A DNA stretch of 64,000 nt. It comes from Takakia lepidozioides. Its lineage: Eukaryota; Streptophyta; Takakiopsida; Takakiales; Takakiaceae. The stretch lies in the NCBI GenBank assembly GCA_030704615.1, contig CM060732.1, forward strand, positions 50,201,053-50,265,052, in the 5' to 3' direction. The notes beneath the pieces are model-generated. The model searched no databases. It was not told the origin of the DNA and saw only the letters and a list, made by a program, of their open reading frames with translations. Of the stretch, positions 22,106 to 35,500 are shown one piece after another; the stretch's first letter is position 1, and each line of letters starts with the position of its first letter. The position numbers and the translations under genes are program-made.

Positions 22106-25100
22106 ATGAGCATCGATCCCTTTCGAAGGTCTGAGTCATCTCCCGCTGCCCTTTGAACACATGAAACTAATTGGGTGGCACGAGTAAATTGATGATTTGG
22201 AGGTAGAAGTTTAGAAAGAGAATTGAAGGTTTGGGAGAGAGGCTTGCAGGTTAGTGAAGCTGGTGGCGAGGGCGTTCTACGACGAAGAAATTCCAGCAAA
22301 GGGGCCGAATCGGAGCAAGTCTGATAAGTCGGACAACCGTGGAATCGCTGTTGTCATTCTTGATGCTCTCACCAGGTGTCTATCCCCCTCCCCTCTGCCC
22401 CAAGAACCCAAAACTGCAATCCATGCTTTGAGACAAGGAGATGAGGGATTGGTCGCTTGAGTTTTGTCGTGTCCATTAAAATCTGGAATGGAGGAACAAG
22501 GGGTAGGGATGTCTTACGAGATAAAGAGAAACAACGAAGCTGTGTTTGGAATCCATAGCTCATTGTCGTCTTGTGGTTGTCTTGTTGTCGGAATATATGA
22601 AGTAGGTTGTTTGAGTGTTTGGGTTAGTAATTCTCGAGGTTTATGGGGGACCGTGTAGGCGGCAATGGGTGAAAGAGGAGGACTTGGCACGCGACTTACG
22701 GCTGCATCCAAAGCAGTTACGGCGCACACTGCGCGTTCTCGAAGAGGAGCTACTCGTCATTCGCGAGCATCGCCGCGAGGTCACCGACCTTTCTTTCTCC
22801 TTTTGTTCGTCACAATTGACGATGAATTCACACAATCTCGGATAGAATTGCTGGTGGCATTTGATTATCCTTTTTTTTTTTACGGCATACATGTGCACTT
22901 TGGAGGGACCAGAGAAGGGAAGAATGATGGGAGAATAGAAAGCGGTAACTACTGGCGCAGAAGGCTCTGTCCAGTAGTGGGATTCATCTCTAGAAAAGCT
23001 ATTTTTCCAGATTTGCTCAGACAATGTCATCAAATCGATACATCTATTCATCCAGAAATTCGCATTAAAGGAGGGCCACAGCTTTTAGCATTCAATTGAA
23101 CTTCCGGAACTAAGGGAAAAGAGGTGTAGTCACAGTAGTTTGGATGCACAAAGGCCTTCATGCAGAAGGATATCAATGACAATGGAGTAGAAAATGTTTG
23201 CCCTCTTCACCATTATGCCTGGGGATTGGACATAGGGTTACCCAGTTTTCCAGATGGGTCAAGATAGCAGAGGTAGGCAACCTTATAGGGAGTTTTAAAC
23301 TCCAGCCCAAAGCCCAGCTGAAGTGTCCAAAACCTTCTGGTTCCACTATAGAAACAATCTTATATAGCACATCAAAGATAATGATCCAGGGAGTGCAGCC
23401 CTCACCAACTCTGGTTGACTTCTTGCCGTGGACAAGTTTACAGCTCCGAAGTACTGTTATGTAAATTAGGGATTATGGGCAGTAGGCCCAAAGCCAGAGT
23501 CTCATAGGCCCATCATGCCACCCAGTTTCAGAGGCCCTTCTGGTGATAAGAAAGAAGACAGGTAGATCTCTACTCCCTTTCCCTCCTTGGACAACAAGAG
23601 TGCTCCTTTCTCCTTCAGGTACCTAAAAACTGCATAGTGTGGCACGGCACAAAATAATTATCTCACTCAAAACACCAACTGAGATCCCAAATTTTTGTGT
23701 GATCTTTGTGGCAGCCTGGATGCATGGCAGAACAGAAATGTAACAGCATCAGGCTCGCCTTTATCATACTGATCATTTGTCAATTTTCTTCATAAATGCA
23801 TGGGTTGTTTGTACAGACAGTGAAAGGTGCGAAGGTTTACAATGCCGCGATTGCAGCGATCAGTGATGGCCAACCAGCTGAGAGGGAGGCTGAGGAGAAG
23901 TTGAAGGTGCACACACATTCGTATTGCTGTTTGGACTACGCACAGGTTTTTTCCCAACTCTTTTAACCAACTAAAGTTCATCATTTGTCTTTCTTTTGTG
24001 GTTATGTAAACTTCAGTTGATGGTTGATAGCGATTCAGTTAAAGGCCTTGATTGAGATCGGGCATGTGGCCAGGTCTACGATATCGTGCGATATCGAATA
24101 CATAGGGCAAAGAAGAAGATAAAGGATGAGCTGGAGGATCGCAACACCATCCAGGAGTACATCTGCCCCAATGTCACCTGTGGCCGGAGGTACATCTCTA
24201 CCTCCTGTCTTTCCTAGGAGAGAGAGGACAAGAGATTCACTAATAGATAACAGTGTCAATGGTGCGAATATGGTATCCATCTAGAAGATTGTGAGTTCAC
24301 ATGATATGCTCGCTGCTTCAAGTTCTAAATCTCCAAGAAAGGTGTCACTGTTGTAATCAGGATCGTGGATTTGGTATGGGCTTTTGTGAAGGTACTCAGC
24401 ACTGGATGCTTTACGCCTGATCAACCCATTTGATGAGAACTTTCATTGCGAGAACTGCGATGGTGAGCTTGTGGCAGAGAGTGACAAGCTTGCAGCTGAA
24501 GAGCTCGGTGATGGTGACGGTGAAGACAATGCCCGCCGGCGGCATCGTGAGAAGCTGAAAGAGCTGCTTGAGAAGATGGAGGTAGGTCCTGATCTGCCAA
24601 GTCTTCTCTACAGCTGTGTAAAATAGCAGTGTATCTATCTGTTAGTCAGTAAGAATGCAGCAAAGGCTGTTACAAGACATTCTGGCTTTAACTCTAGGAT
24701 TCTTTTTGTGGAAAGCTGTTCAATCATAACTGGTCGAAGGAACTCAAGGGGACGACGTTATGAGTTCAAGGTCAGTTTGGGGTCAGTTCAGTCACATGCC
24801 TAATACCAGATACCCTAAGATGATCGACTCTATTTCTTGGAAGCAAGACCGTCCTGTTAAACAGGTGAAGTCCTGGTGTCGAAGGGTACAGGAGATTTTC
24901 AAGTACTTGAATATTAGGTAGGAAGAACGGACCCTGCTAGATGAAGCTGACTTGGATGTCTGAACAAAACGAAGGTAGGCATAGACCTTCCCTGAACTTG
25001 TTTGCAGTTGCGACATGGGTGAGGACCTTCAGGATGATCTGAAGGGCCTACCCACCCTTAGACTGAATTACAACTCAGGGTGGGGAGTGTAAAACACAAA

Positions 25101-28100
25101 CTTACTGTTTATATCAAGGTAAGTCCAGAGTGAGAGCCCCTCAGAAAGGTAGTGTCTGTTCCCTCTTGTTCCGCCCAAACTGTGCAGGGGGTCTATGGCC
25201 ACAAAACAAGGTCTTATGAATACATTCTCTCTGTCTTCCCCTCCATCCAAACCAGACGCAGGCCCATATGCACCAGGCTATGCAAGGCAATTTCTAATGA
25301 GTCCATCATCTCTCTCTCTCTCGTCATGCACATATTCTAGTTACAGCTCCTGGGCCAAACAATTTTGCAACTGAAGTCTCGATGCTTGGTGTGGGTGGGA
25401 CAACAGAAGCAACTTCAACCTTTGATGGTTCAGCTATCTCGGGTGAAAGATTTGCCACCCCCAGATTTTGGCACCCTTGTCCAATGGGAAAAGAGAGCAA
25501 TTGCTGCAGGGCGCACCCTAAGCAATGGCGAGTTGGTGGCAGATCTGCCTAAGGCTGCTCATGGACAGGGCCTGTCTGGAACTCCCATGCCCTTTTTGGG
25601 CGAGACCAAAGTACCCCTTCTTTTTCACTATCTTTCAGGCACCGTTTGCATTAGTTTCTGGCTGTTGTCTAGATAACAAAGGGACAGCGTGGGTTTGATA
25701 TGTCAGCATCAGGTATTCCAGATGATAAATGAGCATGTTTGGATCTCTCTGGGGTGGGAAGCAGTTTCAGCTTAGGCCATATCAAGCTCATTTATCATCT
25801 GGAATACCTGATGCTGGCATTCCTCACACCCATGCTTAGTCCTTTTCGACAGGGTCTTTGTAATTATTGAGGTGTTTCTGTATGCTAGCTTAAAGGCAGA
25901 AAAACTGAAATCCTCTGTCCTTTTTACTCTTCACTTCTGGGCGTCCGTCTGAGCCATTTCTGTCAATCTAACTAAGGTAGCCTGTGCTGTTGGCGCAAGT
26001 GTCCAGTGTCATCTAAGTCCAAGTGCAATCCCCTATGTATCCAAGTGCGTCTCCTATGTCGAGGCCCGTGTGTGAAGAATTTAAAAAGGTAGTAGGTTGT
26101 TAAGTAGGTTGTTCCAGGAAAGCCCACTCTGCTATTTTTCACGAATTTCCAGCGACCAAGAGTCCTTGAAATTCCATATCTCCCACACCGCAGGTCCAAA
26201 AATTATGAGACCAAGTCGGTGCACCCCTCCTCATCGAGGGCTTTCCAGTGGTACCAAGCACCAGGGCTGGGGCCCCGCGGTTTGGGAGATCTCAACACTA
26301 AAAGCAAATCAAAACAAACAAACAAACAAACAAACTACCTTGCTTCATATATTGATGTCTCCCTCCCTCCCTCCAAATTGCCTGGCTTAGTCAGGTCTAA
26401 TAAAATTACCTACAAATTCATGTCATGTGAGTAATTACAAATTACTAAGAAATATCTGGACGTACAGGTGGAAGTGGCATTGGCTGGTGGGGAAACCAAG
26501 GAGGAGGAAGGCAAAGATGAAGGTGCAGGAGGTCCATCCAAGGTATTACCCCCTTGGATGATCCGGCAGGGAATGAGCTTGACTGCCCAACAGCGTGGAG
26601 AGGCAAAGCAAGAGATGAAAAGTGAGGATAGTGCTTCCATGGCAGGCCCAACATCTATGGATGTCAAACCTGCAGAGGAGGACAAAGAGACTATGCAGAA
26701 AAAAATCCAGGTAGACTTTTGCTTCTTTCTTCATGTCTGGTTTTATGCTCTAACTGCTGTTTCTGAAATATCGTCATTATTGTCACTGGCAACCTCTGTT
26801 CATAGGACTATAGTTTACGAGTGTCATGAATTTAGAGATTTGTTGAGGACGTAGTCAGTCACACTTGAGAAGATAAGAAGGAGTTCACTACTTAATGAGA
26901 AGCAAATAGTTTATTATGGCTGAGATGCAATAGAACACCCAGAGAAGAAATGTGAGAACTGATACAAGGAGCTTACTAACAATGTACACGAGCAAACCAA
27001 TCACTAGGAAACCACGTTTAAATTGTTGCTCGAGGACAGAACATCTCGAGAAGGAAGGAAGTGAGCTTGACATTGGGACAGGCAGACAGGCTTGTTTAAA
27101 AGTGAAGAAAGTCTCAAAGGATTGAATTCTGTAGGGATTGATGCTTCAACCATCAGGACTGTGAATGGTACAATGTGACCAGCGATGATCCACATGTATT
27201 GACTAAGTGCAACTACATGCTGTATGTGCCCAAATGCAAGCAAAATGCAGTAGCATAAAGAAATGAATCACATGACTCCCATTACTTTTAAACTGATTGC
27301 TCTATCCTGAATCCTGAACATTACATGCTCCCACAATCAAAATTCCAGTGCTCTGGTTTCCTTCAACAGTCTTTCCTCATTTCACATCACCCATACTAAA
27401 CTCAAGATAGGCATGCAATGAAGCATCACTCCCATTTTCCACGACTCTTTCCATCAGTAGCTGAAAATTTCCCATCTCTCAACATTCCTCCTCCTACTTG
27501 CATTGTGTCAAAAACCGAATTTGAGAGCTTGGGCTGAACAAGTTCAGCCTGAAATACCAAAGTCCCTTACTGACCAACAGTTGGGCTGTCATTAAGTTAT
27601 GGGGGCTCACTGTCAACCTCTTCCCCTTTGTTTGGTTGTTTGTTTGTTTCTGGCCCTTTGTCCAAAAGTGCTCAAAGTGTTCATCCACACATCTCTTACG
27701 TGGCGGTTAACTGTCAACCTCTTCCCCTTTGTTTCTTTGTTTGTTTCTGGCCCTTTGTTTAAAAGTGCTCTAAGTGTTCATCCACACGTCTCTTGCCTTT
27801 CTCAGTTGGTCCACAGTCCATACCAGATGTTGGCTCTCTGACAGCGGTCTGTGGTTGGATTGGTCTGGACAGGAGGAGTATTTGAAGGCATATTATGCAG
27901 CGCTCTTGCAACGTCAGCAAGAGACATCACAGATGAGTGCAATCATAGCAAATGGTGACACGAGCACTCCTTCAACCAGCACTGTTGTTACTCCAGCGGC
28001 AGAGACTGAGGAGACAAAGAAGGAAGGGGAGGAGGAGGAGGAGGAGGAGGTTGAGTGGGAAGATGCTACTGCTGCAGGTATGTATGACTGAATGAAGTCC

Positions 28101-28486
28101 ATTTTGTCTCATAGTCTCATAGGCTCTTGAGGCATGAGGAATTTTTAGGTCTTGATTCTCCTTGCAAGATGCACTGCACACCTATCATCTGGAACGCTTG
28201 AATCGAGGTCCAGTTGTTATGCTCAATTTTCTGACCATGCGCACCTATGAAGTCACTGCACAGTTATGATGGGTTTAGTCAAGGTATAGAAGTTGATCAT
28301 GTAGAGAGATTGATCTAATCTTGTAGTGTATCTCTTGGGGGGGGGGGGGGTTCAGAAGACGGGCCCAGCAATGTTCTCGAGGATGGTGCAGGAAATCTTG
28401 AAGAGGCTGGACATGGAGAAGCCAATGGGGTTGTTAGTGGAGAATTTGAGGATGATGATGATGAAATTGATTGGGAGGAGGGCTAA
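22106..28486 (+). CDS. Transcription initiation factor IIE alpha subunit (TFIIE-alpha)
   Basis: Ten exons: 22106-22128, 22250-22375, 22659-22779, 23817-23945, 24074-24189, 24392-24581, 25407-25610, 26468-26710, 27873-28077 and 28356-28486. All phases agree and give 495 residues. Residues 1-135 form the winged-helix TFE/TFIIE-alpha domain (RGIAVVILDALT, QWVKEEDLARDL, KQLRR, HTHSYCCLDYAQ). A zinc ribbon follows with C164, C169, C191 and C194. Downstream are the plant-conserved blocks GTPMPFLGETK, VLPPWMI and EEYLKAYYAALL and an acidic tail ending DDDDEIDWEEG, which in the family contacts TFIIH. The protein works in the RNA polymerase II pre-initiation complex in the nucleus. The first coding exon is only 23 bp. 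The intron before the last exon ends in a G-run rather than a pyrimidine tract. Confidence 0.95.
25704..25816. repeat. Perfect 31-bp inverted repeat (hairpin) in a TFIIE-alpha intron
   Basis: The left arm at 25704-25734 and the right arm at 25786-25816 are exact reverse complements over 31 bp, separated by 51 bp. Pairing continues weakly inward (GAGCATGTTTGGA against its counterpart). The structure lies between the seventh and eighth coding exons. It could be a miniature transposon end pair, a young inverted duplication or a small-RNA precursor. Confidence 0.85.
26114..26360 (+). repeat. Dispersed repeat, copy A (TFIIE-alpha intron)
   Basis: About 250 bp starting near GGAAAGCCCACTCTGCTATT and ending at TTCATATATTGATGTC. 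It closely matches 52812-53050 in the same orientation and a shorter inverted stretch at 31857-31930. Shared blocks include CACGAATTTCCAGCGACC, CATGAGACCAAG-like text and GGTGCACCCCTCCTCATCGAGG. No coding potential; it could be a SINE or a piece of a larger element. Confidence 0.75.
27611..27795 (+). repeat. 101-bp tandem repeat in a TFIIE-alpha intron
   Basis: Two copies start at TGTCAACCTCTTCCCCTTTG (27611 and 27712) and share TTTCTGGCCCTTTGT, AAAAGTGCTC and GTGTTCATCCACAC. They lie in the intron before the ninth coding exon. Confidence 0.8.
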
Positions 28487-31400
28487 GCCTTCCTGATCTT
28501 TTACACCATGGATTATGCAGTCAGGTCAGTCAGGTATGGCCAGGAGGTTCGGACCTGGTCATACACAAGGGATCAATTAGAGGTCAAGATACAGGGATTG
28601 AAGAAGTTGCGGTGTGCTGAGTGGATGAGTCTCTTCAGTTTATACCGCTCATTGAACCTGTCTCGCAGACCCTAGAGCTTCTCACACTCAGTTGTGAGCT
28701 ACACACAATACTGAGTCCTGCATGCCCAGGAGGAGAGGCCAGACCTGCACAACCCTTGAGCCACCTCACTTTCACCTCATCGCTCTCGATGCTGTTCTGT
28801 AAGACATATCTCATATTATGTCTGCACATAGCTCTCCACAAAACACTGAATATCTCTCAACTGAGGCTCTCCACTCCAAACCTGGCATTCAGGATCGGCT
28901 CAAGTGCAAATTTGCTGGCTGTGGTGACAACCCATGCTGACATGACGTAGGACATAGAAGCAAATAATCAAATACCGATTACGGAGAGTTTAACCCCTTT
29001 TGTTTTTTCCCCATTTTTCAAACCATTATCTGTGTTTGAAGCAGTTTGTTCCTGGAAATGAAGAGTCCTAGGGGGGGTGGCCCACCTGGAGTTTGGCACC
29101 CAATAGTTAGGCACGGTCAAGCTCACTAATGGTTTAGGTGGCCCGCCTTACAACTAGACTAACTTGGACTTTTGAGTAGTTTGACATGAAACTGAACTGG
29201 TCTGAAATAAGATCATCTAATGGGTGTCCGGCTTCTTTGCCGCATTGGCTTGCCATCTCCTGTTCTCGACTGCATTGGTAAGAGATCTAATCTTTCTTTC
29301 TTTCAATATTTTTCACAGGGGTTAATTGAGGATGTTCGTGAGATGATGTACAATGGTCTGTATCTGGATTGTCATCAGTTGTAGGCAAGAACCACCATGA
29401 TATTTGGCTCCCTCTCTCTTTTAAATGCAAATGTTAGTTGTTGTGTCGCTGTGAGAAATTGAAACTTCACAGTAGTAAGGAGACTATGTCAAGATGGTCA
29501 GACATTGGTGGATGTGACAGAAACATGGCCCAATGTTTTCTATGGAAATAGAATATGTGAGACAGACATAGGGTTTAATTGTGTAAACATGCAAAGTGAC
29601 AGGCTCAAGTACGGTTACAATATATATTCATAATTTCTATGATAAATGTAATTATGCTACACATCACAAATGCATTTAATCCATGCAAGCCCTGCCATAT
29701 AGGCTGTGACTTGTGCCGCATGTCCTGATGTTTGAGTTCAGGTTATGGAGCCTTCTTGTTCTTTCCAATCACTCAATGCAGAAATTGCCCCAAAAACAAT
29801 ACCTTCATTCTCTCTTTCTCTGATCTTTTTACTTCTGTTCTTGCCCTTCTTACTATGAGATCTGTGGGAGACTCAACTGCCCTCACATAATTCTTCCATT
29901 ACGAGGATCAAAATTTCAATGAGAGCAAGTAGGACAGGAGGAAATACAAATCATTGATCTTCCTTGGGGAGAGAATATAGGCCTGTGCTGGTAGCCGTAC
30001 TAACGCATGCATAAAACTATTCATCCAGGGATTTCGCTCATTTATAGATATGGATGAAATTTACCATTACACCTGCCTTGATCTAATTCGATACTTAATC
30101 GCAAGTATCGGTGCTAAGCATCAAAACCCTTTGTGTAGTCCTGCCTATGGTGTTCTTCGACAAAATAACCAAGTGGGAAATGTACTTAAAAGTATTGGAA
30201 GAGAAAGAATGAAAGGATTCATAGTGCCATGAGACATACCCAAAAAATGTAATGTAATGATGCAAACTCGGATTTCGCATGAAAACTTAAGTCCATGCAG
30301 CTTTCCGGGCTACATGGGCTCACAACGGAGTCTTATGCGATAGCCCTTTGCTGAACAGCTGCACCAGAGCAGTTTAAATATTATTTAAAAAAGACATTAA
30401 AAGCTCTGCTCATGCGATAATACACGCCCATGTGATTATACACACCCATAAACAAGACTGCCCAATACTTTACGGTCAACACATAAACAATCAAATTTGT
30501 CATAACATATATGTGGATTGTTCTAAATGTGACATCTCTGCAAGGAAATGCATGAATTACATTCACCTTCAGGACTACATAAATGAGATTCGCCAACAAA
30601 ACCCTAAGTACACTATGTAATGAAAACCACCTTTGATTATATATACACGGAAACAATGTTTCAATATAAAATATTCTAAAACTTCTATTTAAACTACACG
30701 TGAGCATAGTGCCGAGGAAGTGTAGACTGGGCAACTAAACATTTTCATTCAGCAATGATAAATCAGGAAAAATCACGATGTTCCCTGTTGATTCTATATA
30801 TTCATACATTACTTGGAATTTCGCCAAAGACACCCGTTCGCTCTGCCCAACATGGTAATGTCATCTCCTGTTATATGTATCGCAAGAGATAGTGCAAGAC
30901 CTCTCACGAGCGAAATAGAACAAGTGTCTCTATTGTTGAAATTGTTTTCTTACTCACGCCTTTTCTCCTCACACTATGCTTACAAGATAACAAACTTTGG
31001 ATGTCTCAAGCGAAATCCTCCATTGCTAGGGTTGGTGGCCTCCGCCACTGCCGGCACTATAAATATAGGGTTTTTCGGAGTTATAGTTTTTATATGGTAT
31101 AATTTGTTTCAAGAATGCAATATTGTGAGCATAGACTTATAGTTGGTGAGCTAGTGAGCTTGGACATATAACTCTGGGCTCACGCAATGAACCGTCCACT
31201 ATGCAGTTGAGGCCCTATAAGCGAGGATTCAATCATAAGATAAATATGTATAACCGTCAAAACATATTTCATTTCGACAAATCATGTTCTCATGATATGT
31301 CATAACACATCACAAAATGACGTTTAAAGAAAAACCCTATGAACACCAAGTACTCAACAATGTGCCACCATTTGAAAATCAGAGCATGATCAAATATGGT

Positions 31401-32529
31401 GCATGTCCGGGCTCAAGCGTTTGTATTGCTAAACTAACTCTTGTTGTAGCTCATCAACGGACTGTTGTGTTTTCCAAAAATTTAAATTTAAAAATGCACA
31501 TGTTCCGTTTATAATGTGAGTGGCATTGACCCAAGAAGGGAAAAAAAAACAGAAAAACAAAACAAAACTGAATATTTTAAAATAATTAATAAAAAATAAT
31601 TGCATATTACTGTGGAAATCAACAGTTCGCCAACGAACTGTTTTTTTTTTCAGCTTGTCCCATTTGCAGCGTAGGTATGACCTTAAATAAACCTATGCAA
31701 CACATATTTGTATTTTTATTTAAACAAAACAAAAAAAATGATACAAAGACTTGTGAAAATCAACGATTCGCCAACGAACTGTTTCTTTTTCAGCATGTCC
31801 CATTTATAGGGTATCCTCCAAACAAGTCTTGTACCCAGGGTCTTGACACAATGGAAAGCCCTCAATGAGTAGGGGTGCATCAAGGTGGTTTCATAATTTT
31901 TGGACCTGCAGTGTGGAAGATATTGAATTTCACCTAGAAACACACTTGTTTTTTTTCCATTTTTTTTTTGTCCCATTTTCTGCATCGATGTAGTGGTGCA
32001 AAGCCCGATGTTACAGAACAAAATAGAGCTAAAAATAAAATCATTACACCCCTCAAAACCGCAATCATATATTTTATAAATGCAAATATTTATTTTTAAT
32101 TCATTTAATTTCGATTTAATTCAAAATTGGTGCAAGGGTGAGTGCGTCGTTGGGGAGGCATTTTATTTTTATTTTTAACCTGCTGGATCTTTGTACAGGT
32201 GTTGCACACATATTTAAGCACATGTAGGAAAAAATGAAGCTTGAGCCACATCCGTTTGTTGGGTGCAATGGCATGAGAGGATTTTCTTTCACATTAATAA
32301 AGAAAAATTGGTTGATAGGGTGAATGCGTCATTGGGGGGGCAAATGATTTTGTTTGGGTTTGAAACTTTGCATGCGTGTACGTTGCGCACATACATGTAA
32401 TTATTGAATGACATATTTGATGCACACACACCTTGAAGGTTGTTGTTTGCATTTCGCTTATAATGAAGTGTATGGTTGCAATGACACATTATAATATATG
32501 TCCATATGTTCATTTGTTCGTATCAGGAC
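28487..32529. other. Intergenic, AT-rich, no gene seen
   Basis: After the TFIIE-alpha stop there is probable 3'UTR, then about 3.5 kb of AT-rich sequence without a convincing ORF on either strand. The only identifiable content is a short inverted piece of the dispersed repeat at 31857-31930. The far right part is probably the 5' region of the decayed CACTA element that follows. Its left terminus was not found. Confidence 0.5.
31857..31930 (-). repeat. Dispersed repeat, copy C (fragment, inverted)
   Basis: Read on the minus strand, this stretch contains GCAGGTCCAAAAATTATGA and GATGCACCCCTACTCATTGAGG. It matches the middle of copies A and B with several substitutions. Confidence 0.6.
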
Positions 32530-35500
32530 TTTGTCCATCCCTTCCCGATCTTTTCTCTTGGCACCCCATCCGAAAACAACCCAAGTACATCAGGCGGGAG
32601 CCGTGGGCGAGACGCCGCCCCCACGGTACCGGACGATGATGACGATGACAGTGATAGTGACAGTGACAACAACAATGAGCATGGAATTAACCAGGAGGAT
32701 GTGCAAGCCATGGGGGATCTCTTAATGCATCATGTGGGCGCTGATGCATCCCACGAAGAGGGAACCCGGCCAATCGATGATCCTGAAATGGCCCCCTCAA
32801 GTGACATGGAGAGAGAGGCGAGAACTCCCTTGTACGAAGGGGCAAAAGTGAGTCGACTTTCAACAATCTTACTTTTGCTCAATCTTCAAATTCGATTTGG
32901 CATAAGTAATGTTGGGATGTCTGTCATAATGCGAACTATTGCAGACTATATTTTTGCTCTACACTTGAAACCCAAGATGCCACGGTCGCGGAAAGAGGCG
33001 CGCGAAGTCTTGGACTCTGTGGGGATGGGCTATAAGATTTTTCATGCATGTCCATGTGATAAAACCCCATACTACGGAGAGGATTCGCATCTCACCAAGT
33101 GCCCAAAGTGCAAGAAAGACCGATATCGGGATGATGTCCAAGGGAAAAAAGTACCACGCAATGTATAAGCACCATTATCCCTCGCATGGAGATTATTAAA
33201 GAGTAGTACTCATGCAAGATCTGATTGTGGTTTTGGAAGGAGTGAGTGAGTGAGGAGTGGAAGGAGCGACGTTTGGTTTTGACCATTCACGCCCAAATAA
33301 GGGAGAGGCTGCATAAAGGGAAAGACATAAGAATGTTGTATTATGTGTGCTAATGGGATGATTACATGTGGGGGGCGTGGGGTATTTCATCCTAGAAAAT
33401 GTATTACTTTCCGATCATCCCGCGATTGAGGGCACAATACCGAAGCCCCGAATTGGCCAGACTCATGAGATGGCACGCCTCGCATCGGAGCCCCCCGGGA
33501 AAGGTGTGCGGGCCACAAGATTCACAAGCATGGAGGCATATTGAAGAGATGTGGCATTTTCTCTTGGAGGACCCACGACATGTCCACCTCGGCTTCTCCT
33601 CGGATGGGATTAACCCATTCTCTGTCCAGTCATGTAGTCATTCCACTTGGCCGGTGACCATGGTGAATTACAACATCCCTCCGTATCTTTCAATTAAAAA
33701 AGGCCATATCATGTTGGCTGCCATTGTGCCAGGTGAGTGTACTCATTTCATGTTTATTATTGCCTTCGACTTTACATTAAACTTCTGATCTTTGACGCAA
33801 TTCGGATGCAAGATTGATGAATGACATAATCATGGAGTAAGACGTGTAATTCATTTTGTAGTATAATCTGCATATTGGTGGAGCATTGAAACAATGATGT
33901 GAATGTCTCAAAGGGAAAAAACAAGTGGCAAACATGGACACGTACTTGCGACCTCTTGTTGATGAACTTAAAGAGCTATGGAGGGGGGTCCCGGCATTGG
34001 ATGCTTCACTTGACCCTATGGCCGGACAATCTTTTCAGATGAGAGGAATCTTGTTTTAGACAATGCATGATTATCCAGGTATATTATGTTCCCCATGAAC
34101 AACCCGCGTACATTCACTTGTCAATGTCGGATGAGGATGAGGATGAGGATTGGGATTGATTGAAGTAGCGGCGACAGTCTTGTGCACCGTAGTGGGGACG
34201 TAGATGACATTATGGGCCATGCACATGACAACTTTTTGTTTTTGCTAATGTGGCGGGATGTGTAGTACATGACTAACTGTTTGCTCGGGACTAAGCACCA
34301 AAGGGTACCATGCATGCTTATATTGTGGCGATGATCTTGATGCACATAGCTCCCGCCATCTTCACAAGATGGTGTATCCCAACTACCGCAAATTTCTTCC
34401 TATGAACCATCGATGGAGAAGAAGAGAGAAACACTTGTTTGATGGAAAAGCGGAAGTACGTCCCCCCCCTATAACACCGTCCAGGCAGTTTTGGGAGGAC
34501 TGATGGAAGGAGGCTCATGCGGGCATGGACGGTGAAGTGGACGTGCCCGGCATGAAACGACTTTCAATCTTCTACGAGTTGCCATATTGGGCGGTACATA
34601 TTCCACAAAAACATCGTCAATATCTCTATGTATGCATGTGATATTGCACATTTGGTATGTGTTGCACTGTCACTTTCACGTAAAAAAATTTGTGTAAGTC
34701 TTTGTGGGTGGGGATATATGTAGGACCTGAAGATTCGCCAACTTCTATCTCCCATGCATATTGAGAAGAATGTTTGCTTGTCCTTTTTTCGGGTTCTTCA
34801 TGGCACGCCGGCAAAGAAGGGAGTGGCTGCAAAAGGAGATTCTCTCGGTGTTAGAAAGGAGCTTGAGGAGCAAGGTCGCATGCACCATCTATGGGCCGAA
34901 CAAAATGGTGTGGACCCAGAGGGTGTTGTACGGTGGAAGTATAGGCACGCACCTTGGCAATGGACAAAGGAGGAATACAAGAAAGTGAAGCCACCATAAG
35001 TGTTGTCCGAACACCAATTGGTTATGGGTCATCCCTCCGTACGAAGTTCAGCGAAGAAGACGGGGTCCATGGTTTGAAGTCTCATGACTACCACAATCTA
35101 TTGCAATACATCTTGCCCATTGCAGTACGTGGGACATTGACTCTCGAGGTTTGTGAGACAATCTATAGATTGGGAGGCTTATTCCGGTGGATTTGCTCCA
35201 AAGAGTTGGAAGAAGCAGATTTTCCACGCATGAAGAAGGAGGCGGCGGTGGTAATGTGTATGATGGAGATGCACCTTCCTCCCTCCTTCTTTGACTTGGT
35301 AGTGCACTTAGTGGAAGAGGCTTCGATTGCCGGCCCCGTTCATTCTTGGTGGATGTAATTCCTTGAGCGTTATATGAAGACTTTGAAAGGATTTGTAAGA
35401 CAAATGGCGCACCCGGAGGGTAGCATGGCAGAGGGGTATACGTTGCAAGAAGCTATATTCTATTGCACGGAGTACATGGCAAGGGTGGATGAAGAACCCC

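Noticed and set aside
31040-31065. CACTATAAATATAGGG as left end of the decayed CACTA element
   Set aside because: Differs from the right terminus after seven bases and the 3-bp flanks do not match as a target duplication.
30813-31142. 109-codon ORF in AT-rich DNA
   Set aside because: No motif and biased composition; considered chance.
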